Part shown: positions 1-5,661 of the stretch, in pieces
Layout: each line of letters starts with the position of its first letter
Position numbering within the stretch: position 1 is the stretch's first letter
Assembly (NCBI GenBank): GCA_002167265.1
Contig: NHDJ01000147.1
Location: 1-5,661 of the forward strand
Length of the DNA stretch: 5,661 nucleotides
Source of the DNA: Verrucomicrobia bacterium TMED56
Lineage (GTDB): Bacteria > Verrucomicrobiota > Verrucomicrobiia > Opitutales > Seribacteraceae
Direction: 5' to 3'
Translations under genes and position numbers: made by a program
Notes under the pieces: generated by a model
What the model saw: the letters and a program-made list of their open reading frames with translations, nothing else
The model's database searches: none
What the model was told of the DNA's origin: nothing

Positions 1-887
1 AAAGGCCAACGAAGGCAATGTTGTTGAAAATTGTCTTTATCTTTCCAAAATAAGGGAGGTCTTAAAAATTTTATTGCAGATTCAAAATTGCTCCCTTTCT
101 TCATTTCCACTTTTACTTTTTGTAATCTTTTGAGGTAATTGATGAGACTGCGTAAGATAGAGATTGGATTATTTCCTTCAGACAAAAGTTTGTTAATAAT
201 GTTAGAGCTTTTTATTGTGTTTCCAAGCATTACTGACTCGTTCATTTTTTGAAGATTGTTTGAGCTAGCATCATTAAGTAAATTTTTTATCTCCTCAAGA
301 TTTGGGGCAGATTCAGAATTTGTGTAAAACAAACTTAATTTTTGAAGTTCGTTGAAACTTACCAGGCGATCTGTACTTAATGTTTGAACGAGATAATTTT
401 TTATATCTCGATCAAAGGAAATATTATTTTCTTTAATGAAACTATCAATCAACTTCATCATTGATCTAGCATCATCTTCATAACATGCTAAAGCGTAACA
501 ACTTGCATTACTTTCAAACAATTTTCTAAGTTTTGATGTTTTTTTTATATTATCAGCTTTAATAATCAGCATTGTTTGTGTTGGTGCAGATTGTATAACA
601 CTCTCAACTTTTGAAATATGTTTGTCTTTTAATGTTTCTATAATAATAACTTTATAGCTATTAAACATTGAAATTGAATTTGCTGAAGTTTCAATAATAT
701 CCGGATCTAATTCTAGGCTTTTTCCAGTTATGGAAACCTCCTCAAAATCTATACTACTTAAATAATCAAGCTTAATTTGCTTTATGTGATTTCTAATTAA
801 TCCCTCATTCGGTCCGTATATTAGAATTGGTATAAAACCTTTATTTTCATTTACTATTTTTTCAACTTGAAAATCTTTAATTATCAT
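1..887 (-). CDS. holA: DNA polymerase III subunit delta (clamp loader), C-terminus cut by window edge
   Basis: This gene encodes the delta subunit of the clamp loader, which opens the beta sliding clamp during replication in the cytoplasm. I translated it by hand: the frame is open for 295 codons and leaves the window without a stop. The family is about 340 residues long, so roughly the last 45 are probably missing. Family marks are ILIYGPNEGL at residues 21-30 (the P-loop position without a Walker lysine, as expected for delta), SMFNSYKVIII at 73-83, an ADNIKKTSKLRKLFE stretch at 111-125, NPISILRSLINYLKRLQK at 240-257 and FLRPPLFWKDKDNF at 274-287. These resemble alphaproteobacterial HolA strongly. 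The ATG at 887 overlaps the end of lptE by 11 bases. A GTG at 905-903 would add six residues and cannot be excluded. No Shine-Dalgarno sequence precedes either start, so translation probably depends on coupling to lptE. Family assignment is firm; the exact start is likely. Confidence 0.93.
   Translation of the reverse strand, partial: MIIKDFQVEKIVNENKGFIPILIYGPNEGLIRNHIKQIKLDYLSSIDFEEVSITGKSLELDPDIIETSANSISMFNSYKVIIIETLKDKHISKVESVIQSAPTQTMLIIKADNIKKTSKLRKLFESNASCYALACYEDDARSMMKLIDSFIKENNISFDRDIKNYLVQTLSTDRLVSFNELQKLSLFYTNSESAPNLEEIKNLLNDASSNNLQKMNESVMLGNTIKSSNIINKLLSEGNNPISILRSLINYLKRLQKVKVEMKKGSNFESAIKFLRPPLFWKDKDNFQQHCLRWP
877..887 (-). other. 11-base overlap of lptE end and holA start
   Basis: The sequence ATGATAATTAA holds the holA start and the lptE stop in different frames. 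If the GTG at 905-903 is the true holA start, the overlap grows to 29 bases. No Shine-Dalgarno-like sequence is seen ahead of the ATG (TTTCAGTCGCGA). Confidence 0.8.
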
Positions 888-1368
888 TCGCGACTGAAAT
901 TTCACTTTGAATTTTAGACATCATCATTTGTATTGCATTGTTTGATGCTGTTCGTAACATTGCTTGCTTCTTTTTATTGCTTTCAATTTCAGATGTCTCA
1001 ACGGTGTATTGAGCAAAACCTCTTACCATATCTTCTATTAGATAAAAGTCACTATTCTCACCTTTTACTTTAAAGTTCATTACAATTTCAATTCTATATT
1101 TTGCAACAGTACCATCGGTATTAGTGATGAGAGGATCTAAGTTCTCTATTGCATTAATCTCGATAATATAATTATTTTCTGAACTATTTTTAGGGAATGA
1201 CTTTTTTATTTCCTCTTTAATTTCCCTAGAGGTATTTATTTCATTCATTAATATTACTGAATAACTTCTAAAATCAATGCTGCTTTCAGACAATTTATAC
1301 ATAGGCTTAAAGCCACAACTGCTTGTAAAAAAAATTAAAAATATGAATATTGTAATTTTATTCTTCAT
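877..1368 (-). CDS. lptE: LptE-type LPS-assembly outer-membrane lipoprotein
   Basis: This is a 163-residue lipoprotein, normal for alphaproteobacterial LptE. In the family, LptE plugs the LptD barrel in the outer membrane and helps deliver lipopolysaccharide to the cell surface. The N-terminus has the basic MKNK, a hydrophobic stretch at residues 5-14, then TSSC with the lipidated cysteine at 18. The CGFKPMY that follows (18-24) is the typical start of the mature alphaproteobacterial protein (CGFxPxY). The rest fits the small LptE fold: NTDGTVAKYRIEIVMNFKV at 83-101 and a long C-terminal helix at about 130-155 rich in Lys, Ala and Met. The ATG at 1368 is the first possible start, because an in-frame TAA lies at 1377-1375. 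It overlaps the sulfotransferase stop by 4 bases, and its own end overlaps holA by 11. Overall identity to well-studied LptE is low, as is usual; the call rests on the lipobox, the CGFKPMY motif, the size and the neighbours leuS and holA. Confidence 0.87.
   Translation of the reverse strand: MKNKITIFIFLIFFTSSCGFKPMYKLSESSIDFRSYSVILMNEINTSREIKEEIKKSFPKNSSENNYIIEINAIENLDPLITNTDGTVAKYRIEIVMNFKVKGENSDFYLIEDMVRGFAQYTVETSEIESNKKKQAMLRTASNNAIQMMMSKIQSEISVANDN
1315..1368 (-). other. Lipoprotein signal peptide and lipobox of LptE
   Basis: Residues 1-18 make a short signal: positively charged MKNK, a hydrophobic core rich in Ile and Phe (5-14), and TSSC with Cys18 as the predicted lipidation site. Small residues at -1 and -2 fit signal peptidase II. 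The -3 position is Thr, where Leu is usual, so the lipobox is non-canonical but still plausible because CGFKPMY follows directly. Confidence 0.78.
1365..1368 (-). other. ATGA stop/start overlap, sulfotransferase to lptE
   Basis: A second ATGA joins the sulfotransferase stop to the lptE start. The sequence ahead of the ATG (ATTTAATTTATC) has no purine-rich ribosome binding site. lptE therefore probably depends on translation of the sulfotransferase gene, tying synthesis of an essential envelope protein to this accessory gene. Confidence 0.9.
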
Positions 1369-3071
1369 GATAAATTAAATATCAACTCTTGGAGGTATCC
1401 CTCATATTTTTTCCATGCGCCGATAGATTTATTATTCATCGGCTTTCTTACCTGTTCAATACTTGCTGTTCTCACTTGCCTCTTTGTCTTATGAAAATCA
1501 AGACATCCTTTTTCCCATTTCAAATCACAAAATTGGATAAGTTGTCTTGATATCTTTTCTTGATTATTGACCAATTCCTCATTATCTAAAATAAAAATAT
1601 CATTCTTATACTTCTTAAGCCAAAAATCCATAAGCTTTGTATGCATCTTGTAATAATGGGCCAACATATTTTGATCATATGAGTATTGATGAGATAGTTC
1701 GACAAATTTATGCGAATAAAGGGAAAAACAGTTGTCTATTGGAGCTCTCTTGCAGTAAATAATTTTAGCTTCTGGCAAGATAAGTTTTATTAAGCCAATT
1801 AGAATAAAATTGTGGGGCATCTTATCACAAATATATGAAGAATTGCTTTTATCATGTAAGATTAATTGATCTATATAGTTTCTTCTTGCATCCATCAGTC
1901 TCTGTTCACTATTCAATGTTTCTTCAAAATTATTTATTTGTTCATCATTAGGTGAGATTATACGATCTATGCCTGACACCTCGGCTAGGTAATTGAGTTC
2001 GCCAGCTCCAGTAATTTTTGAATGTGACGAAAGAATTTGTTCACAGAGTGTTGTGCCTGATCGGGGCATACCACAAACAAAAATAGGTACTTTCTTGTCA
2101 AGCATGTCCTTGCATTCAAAGTCAATTTTCTTTGAAAATAATTTTTGAAGCTTATTAAAAAAAAGCTTTTCCCTTTCAATATCAAATTCTAGCACTGAGT
2201 ATTGCGCTTTATTACCTCTAACCAAATAATCACCAGCTTTTTTAAAATCTTTTTGGTTTTTGTAATATTCAAAAAAAGAATGACAAATTACAGTTTTGTC
2301 ATGGAAATTGAGATCTTTACCTTCTAATAGGGAATCATAATAATCTACTTGCTCATTATTTAGTCTACTTTCTTTATTTCTTGTATAACCTAATAAATAT
2401 GAAATTTTCCTAAAATTTTTTTTAAATCCTGCAGATGATATAAGATTAGACTTTTCAATCTCGCCCATTTCTCGGTATGCTGTAGATAAATCAATTTTAA
2501 AATCGTCATTATCTGGATAATCTAAAGTTAATCTCTCAAGCATTTTAATCGCTTCATCTGGTTGATTATTATACATAAGTGCTTTAGCGTGTTGATTTTT
2601 AGCATGCGGATTATTTGGCTGAAGACTGAGAGATCTAGATGAAAATTCTAGTGATTTTTTTGGTTCATGAATCTTACGATAATAACCAGCAAGATTGTTA
2701 ATTGCAGCCACATAGTTTTCATTAATTTCTATGGATCTATTTAAACATTTTAATGCAAGATCATAATTTCTATTTACAAGATGAACGGTCGCCAAATTAT
2801 TTATAGCTTCAAAGCCAAGAGGATTGATCTTTACAGCCTGAAGATAAAGGTTGTAAGCCTCCTCATACTTTTCTTGGTCTTGATATAGAATACCTAAATG
2901 TCTTATTGCTTCATAGTTCGCTGGTTCTTTTTGTAGAACCTTATTATATAGTCTTGAGGCTGACACATAATCTTTATTAGTGTGGTATTTGATTCCTTCT
3001 AGAAGGTCATTATTTACTGTTTGATTTAGCTTATTATTCTTTTTTTGCTTTCTACGCTCGTGTCTGTTCAT
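1365..3071 (-). CDS. TPR-repeat sulfotransferase (PAPS-dependent type)
   Basis: This 568-residue protein joins a tetratricopeptide array to a sulfotransferase domain. Such enzymes are expected to transfer sulfate from PAPS to a hydroxyl acceptor; the acceptor here is unknown. Residues 1-20 are very basic ([11 protein letters not shown]). TPR units start at about 21, 55, 89, 123 and 157, exactly 34 apart, with a partial unit from 191. Residues 215-327 form the linker common in this family, including an [12 protein letters not shown] stretch. The catalytic domain shows the 5'-phosphosulfate loop GMPRSGTT (334-341), GAGELNYL (355-362), DKMPHNF (416-422), the 3'-phosphate site [10 protein letters not shown] (441-450) and a C-terminal [17 protein letters not shown] (540-556). 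All key residues appear intact. There is no signal peptide or membrane segment, so it is probably cytoplasmic. An in-frame TGA at 3077-3075 makes 3071 the first possible start. It overlaps leuS and lptE by 4 bases each. Base composition looks like its neighbours. The family is confident; the substrate is not inferable. Confidence 0.92.
   Translation of the reverse strand: MNRHERRKQKKNNKLNQTVNNDLLEGIKYHTNKDYVSASRLYNKVLQKEPANYEAIRHLGILYQDQEKYEEAYNLYLQAVKINPLGFEAINNLATVHLVNRNYDLALKCLNRSIEINENYVAAINNLAGYYRKIHEPKKSLEFSSRSLSLQPNNPHAKNQHAKALMYNNQPDEAIKMLERLTLDYPDNDDFKIDLSTAYREMGEIEKSNLISSAGFKKNFRKISYLLGYTRNKESRLNNEQVDYYDSLLEGKDLNFHDKTVICHSFFEYYKNQKDFKKAGDYLVRGNKAQYSVLEFDIEREKLFFNKLQKLFSKKIDFECKDMLDKKVPIFVCGMPRSGTTLCEQILSSHSKITGAGELNYLAEVSGIDRIISPNDEQINNFEETLNSEQRLMDARRNYIDQLILHDKSNSSYICDKMPHNFILIGLIKLILPEAKIIYCKRAPIDNCFSLYSHKFVELSHQYSYDQNMLAHYYKMHTKLMDFWLKKYKNDIFILDNEELVNNQEKISRQLIQFCDLKWEKGCLDFHKTKRQVRTASIEQVRKPMNNKSIGAWKKYEGYLQELIFNLS
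1407..2090 (-). other. Sulfotransferase catalytic domain
   Basis: Residues 328-555 form the catalytic half. The P-loop-like 5'-phosphosulfate binding motif GMPRSGTT is encoded at 2072-2049, preceded by the hydrophobic strand VPIFVC. The 3'-phosphate binding part of PAPS recognition is the R442/S450 pair in [17 protein letters not shown] at 416-422 and the terminal SIGAWKKY are typical of the TPR-linked branch, and less so of cytosolic steroid or phenol sulfotransferases. No frameshift or missing motif is visible, so the enzyme should be active if PAPS is available. Confidence 0.88.
2433..3011 (-). other. Tetratricopeptide repeat array within the sulfotransferase gene
   Basis: Residues 21-213 hold five full 34-residue TPR units with no insertion between them, plus a partial sixth. 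The alanine or leucine and glycine/alanine positions of helix A and the A-x-x-x-Y/L positions of helix B recur in phase, for example [12 protein letters not shown] at 55, [12 protein letters not shown] at 89 and [12 protein letters not shown] at 123. Most units end in a proline- or asparagine-containing turn (KEPANYE, INPLGFE, LQPNNPH, DYPDNDD). Units three and four share the AINNLA hexapeptide. The array probably recruits a protein partner or acceptor; that role is inferred from the fold. Confidence 0.9.
3068..3071 (-). other. ATGA stop/start overlap, leuS to sulfotransferase
   Basis: The four bases ATGA contain the sulfotransferase start (ATG) and the leuS stop (TGA). No Shine-Dalgarno-like sequence precedes it; the bases before the ATG read ATTGTTATTGAAAC. 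This arrangement normally means the downstream gene is translated by ribosomes that have just terminated on the upstream one. Confidence 0.9.
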
Positions 3072-5638
3072 GTTTCAATAACAATGTTGAGTATCCTATT
3101 TGGAACATAAATAGATTTTAGTATATTTTTTTCAGTTAATGCATCTTTAATATTTTTAATATTTTGAATTTCAGCATGTACTGTGTCCTCATCAGAATCT
3201 TTTGGCACAATGACCTCACCCCTTCTTTTGCCATTAATTTGAATAACTACTGTGACTTCATCACTTTCTAAATATTTCACATTAAAAATAGGCCAAGGTT
3301 TTTTTGACAGTGAACCCTTCCCTCCCACAGAATGCCAACACTCTTCAGCTAAATGGGGAATCATTGGTTCGATCACGCGAATAAGAATATACAAGGATTC
3401 TGAGATTGCTCTTTCATCTTCTTCATTCTCAATCTTAAATTTAGAGATTGCATTAACCATTTCAAAGACTTTTGCTATCGATACATTCATTTGAAACTTT
3501 TCAATACTTTGAGTTATTGAATTAAGGTTTTTATGAGTAAGCTTTATTAAGTCTAGTGCACTGCCAGTATACTTATTGGCAGGCTGATCTGCATTTGTTT
3601 TTAAGTGATTCTTATTGAGATCAACAATCGACCATATTTTTTGACAGATTTTCCATGCCCCATTGATACCTGACTCAGACCAATTAATATCTTTTTCAGG
3701 TGGACTATCAGAAAGCATAAACCATCGAGCTGAATCTGCCCCGTACGTCTTAATAATTGTCTCAGGATCAATTACATTTTTCTTAGACTTAGACATTGAC
3801 TCGATTTGTCCTTCAATGACCTTTTTGCCTGTCGAAATTTGAACGAAACTGTCATCTTTTTTCTCAACATCATCGGGAAAAACCCAAGCCTTTTCATCAT
3901 TTTGATAAGTATTATGACAGACCATACCTTGCGTAAAAAGACTTTTAAATGGCTCCTGAATTTGTTTCATATTAAGAGCTTTTGTAAAGAAACGTGAGTA
4001 GAGTAAATGAAGAATTGCGTGCTCTACCCCACCAACATACTGATCAACAGGCATCCAATAGTCTATCTCATCGTTATCGAATGGCTTGCTCTCATTAGTA
4101 GGAGAACAAAAACGAAGAAAATACCATGCTGAGTCAACAAATGTATCGAGAGTATCTGTTTCTCTTACAGCTTTCATGCCGGTTTCAGGGCATATTGTGT
4201 ATTTCCATGTTGGATGATTATCAAGAGGATTCCCAGGCATACCTAGATCAATATCTTCTGGAAGTTTAAGTGGCAATTGATCTTCAGGAACTTTGACAAC
4301 TTTACCATCTTCTCTATACATTATTGGAATAGGGCATCCCCAATATCTCTGTCGAGAAATTCCCCAATCTCTCAATCTAAAATTAATTGTTTTTTTTCCT
4401 AACTTAAGTGCTTCAACTCTTTTAATAACTTCTTTTTTTGCATCTTCGATTGTTTGCCCGTCCAAAAAATCTGAATTTATAAGTTTACCTTCTCCGGTAA
4501 AGGCAGTTACTTTGTCAAATTCACTACTGTCTGAAGGTTCTATAACCTGAATGACTTCAATATTATACTTATTAGCAAAATCCAAGTCTCTTTGGTCATG
4601 CGCTGGACAACCATAAATAGCGCCCGATCCATAATCCATGAGAATAAAATTTGCTATGTAAACAGGTAATAATTTATCTTTAACAAAAGGATGTTTTATA
4701 AATAATTGAGTATCAATTCCTATTTTTTCATTTTTAGCGATTGACTCTTCACTTATTTTTTGAGCTCTTAACTCCTTAACTTCTTGTTCAACTTCCTTGT
4801 TCTGCTCAATCAATTTGTCAACAAGTGGGTGAAAAGGAGATAGTGCACAAAAAGTAGCACCAAAAATTGTATCTGGTCGAGTTGTAAAAATTTTAATTTT
4901 TTCATTATTTAATGATGGGATACTCGAAGATATCTCAAAATCTATTTCACAACCAAGCGATTTGCCAATCCAATTTTTTTGCATAGTTTTGACTTTATCA
5001 GGCCAATTTTTCATACTTTCTAAACTACTCAAGAGATCATCAGCGTATTCTGTGATGTTAAAAAACCATTGTGAAAGTTTTTTCTGTTCAACATCTGCTC
5101 CCGACCGCCATCCTTTACCATCAATGACTTGTTCATTTGCAAGCACCGTATTTTCGACTGGATCCCAATTCACAAGAGACTCTTTTTTGTAGATCAAGTT
5201 ATCATTGTAAAACTTTAAAAATAGTTTTTGTTGTTGCTGGTAATAAAGCTCATCACATGTCGCAATCTCTCTTGACCAATCAAGTGATAGTCCCATCTGC
5301 TTCAGCTGACTTTTCATGGTGGATATATTTTCATATGTCCATGTTTTAGGAGAGGTTTTATTTTCAATTGCTGCATTCTCAGCAGGCAAACCAAATGCAT
5401 CCCAACCCATAGGGTGCATAACATTATAACCTTGTGCTCTTTTAAATCTTGCAATGACATCACCTAAAGTATAATTACGGACATGGCCCATATGAATTCT
5501 ACCAGATGGGTATGGAAACATTTCTAGTACGTAATATTTTTTTTTGTCTTTTATGATTTTGCTCTCAAAAAGCTTTTGCTCTGTCCAGTAAGACTGCCAT
5601 TTTTTCTCAACTACTCTTGGATTGTATTTCTCAGACAT
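3068..5638 (-). CDS. leuS: Leucyl-tRNA synthetase (leucine--tRNA ligase)
   Basis: This class I synthetase activates leucine with ATP and charges tRNA-Leu in the cytoplasm. It is complete at 856 residues, the usual bacterial size. Residues 36-90 hold the first half of the Rossmann fold with HMGH at 49-52 (the HIGH motif) and the family stretch [14 protein letters not shown]. The CP1 editing domain spans about 228-420: its threonine-rich motif is TTRPDT at 252-257 and its catalytic-site aspartate is D348 in CPAHDQRD, so proofreading residues look intact. [12 protein letters not shown] lies at 423-434 and [18 protein letters not shown] at 493-510. The second signature reads SMSKSKKN at 614-621, with Ser in place of the first Lys. 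The helical anticodon-binding domain covers about 690-790, and the C-terminal tRNA-contacting domain ([13 protein letters not shown]) follows. The ATG at 5638 is the first start after an in-frame TAA at 5659-5657. It is probably the first gene of this set, although its promoter is not in view. Confidence 0.98.
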   Translation of the reverse strand: MSEKYNPRVVEKKWQSYWTEQKLFESKIIKDKKKYYVLEMFPYPSGRIHMGHVRNYTLGDVIARFKRAQGYNVMHPMGWDAFGLPAENAAIENKTSPKTWTYENISTMKSQLKQMGLSLDWSREIATCDELYYQQQQKLFLKFYNDNLIYKKESLVNWDPVENTVLANEQVIDGKGWRSGADVEQKKLSQWFFNITEYADDLLSSLESMKNWPDKVKTMQKNWIGKSLGCEIDFEISSSIPSLNNEKIKIFTTRPDTIFGATFCALSPFHPLVDKLIEQNKEVEQEVKELRAQKISEESIAKNEKIGIDTQLFIKHPFVKDKLLPVYIANFILMDYGSGAIYGCPAHDQRDLDFANKYNIEVIQVIEPSDSSEFDKVTAFTGEGKLINSDFLDGQTIEDAKKEVIKRVEALKLGKKTINFRLRDWGISRQRYWGCPIPIMYREDGKVVKVPEDQLPLKLPEDIDLGMPGNPLDNHPTWKYTICPETGMKAVRETDTLDTFVDSAWYFLRFCSPTNESKPFDNDEIDYWMPVDQYVGGVEHAILHLLYSRFFTKALNMKQIQEPFKSLFTQGMVCHNTYQNDEKAWVFPDDVEKKDDSFVQISTGKKVIEGQIESMSKSKKNVIDPETIIKTYGADSARWFMLSDSPPEKDINWSESGINGAWKICQKIWSIVDLNKNHLKTNADQPANKYTGSALDLIKLTHKNLNSITQSIEKFQMNVSIAKVFEMVNAISKFKIENEEDERAISESLYILIRVIEPMIPHLAEECWHSVGGKGSLSKKPWPIFNVKYLESDEVTVVIQINGKRRGEVIVPKDSDEDTVHAEIQNIKNIKDALTEKNILKSIYVPNRILNIVIET
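4379..4957 (-). other. CP1 post-transfer editing domain of LeuRS
   Basis: Residues 228-420 are inserted in the Rossmann fold and hydrolyse mischarged tRNA-Leu. The TTRPDT motif (252-257) contains T257, equivalent by motif to the E. coli T252 specificity residue. D348 in AHDQRD corresponds to the conserved aspartate that anchors the amino group of the misacylated product. The flanking [16 protein letters not shown] is alphaproteobacterial in style (GCPAHDQRD rather than the E. coli AVPGHDQRD form). Boundaries are approximate. Confidence 0.85.
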
Positions 5639-5661
5639 AAATAATGAATTTAAGACTTATA
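5639..5661 (-). other. Short leader upstream of leuS, no clear signal
   Basis: These 23 bases are the only non-coding DNA in the window. On the minus strand they read TATAAG then an AT-rich run to the start codon. They contain an in-frame stop for leuS but no Shine-Dalgarno motif. TATAAG resembles a -10 hexamer, but the -35 region would lie outside the window, so no promoter is called. Confidence 0.5.

Noticed and set aside
903..905. GTG as the true start of holA, six residues upstream of the chosen ATG
   Set aside because: It has no better ribosome binding site and would enlarge the overlap with lptE to 29 bases. The ATG places the first strand and ILIYGPNEG at the usual distance from the N-terminus. 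It remains possible.
1985..2185. 66-codon open frame on the minus strand inside the sulfotransferase gene
   Set aside because: It lies wholly within the catalytic domain in another frame, across the conserved PAPS-binding loop, and its translation shows no domain or ribosome binding site.
1365..3071. The sulfotransferase gene as a recent horizontal acquisition
   Set aside because: By eye its base composition and codon choice match the flanking genes and there are no scars or repeats at its ends, so recent transfer is not supported; older acquisition is still possible.
3252..5349. Five open frames of 63-85 codons on the plus strand opposite leuS
   Set aside because: All are antisense to conserved LeuRS sequence, lack ribosome binding sites and recognisable motifs, and are of the size expected by chance opposite a long gene.
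5656..5661. TATAAG on the minus strand as a -10 promoter element for leuS
   Set aside because: AT-rich hexamers are expected by chance here, the -35 region is outside the window, and the spacing to the ATG leaves almost no leader.
1..5661. A mobile element, phage, CRISPR array, toxin-antitoxin pair or defence system
   Set aside because: Coding is continuous through four recognisable genes, with no transposase, integrase, direct or inverted repeat set, tRNA or small paired genes visible.

Overview
The window looks like chromosomal DNA from a streamlined, AT-rich alphaproteobacterium. By rough eye count it is about one third G+C. Everything supportable lies on the minus strand, transcribed from high to low coordinates: leuS, then a TPR-sulfotransferase gene, then an lptE-type lipoprotein gene, then holA, which runs off the left edge. 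leuS - lptE - holA is a familiar alphaproteobacterial neighbourhood, and the CGFKPMY-type LptE and the style of HolA and LeuRS agree with that assignment. A marine, SAR11-like or other low-GC alphaproteobacterial lineage is my best guess; one window cannot settle it.

Layout, in order of transcription. Positions 5661-5639 are the only non-coding bases: 23 nt with no clear promoter or Shine-Dalgarno site. Positions 5638-3068 are a complete leucyl-tRNA synthetase. Positions 3071-1365 are a 568-residue protein with an N-terminal tetratricopeptide array and a C-terminal PAPS-dependent sulfotransferase domain. Positions 1368-877 are a small outer-membrane lipoprotein of the LptE type (LPS assembly). 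Positions 887-1 are the DNA polymerase III delta subunit, lacking only its C-terminal end. Consecutive genes overlap by 4, 4 and 11 bases, so coding is continuous from 1 to 5638. The four genes are almost certainly one transcript with translational coupling. The promoter must lie beyond the right edge and any terminator beyond the left edge.

The genes belong to different core processes: translation (LeuRS), envelope assembly (LptE) and replication (delta clamp loader). The unexpected member is the sulfotransferase, placed between leuS and lptE with exact ATGA junctions on both sides. It is the one accessory function here. Its position next to an LPS-assembly gene suggests, without proving, a role in modifying surface or secreted material. 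I see no mobile element, CRISPR array, RNA gene or clearly new system. The main points of interest are the embedded sulfotransferase and two sequence departures in LeuRS: an SMSKS signature and a degenerate zinc-ribbon region.
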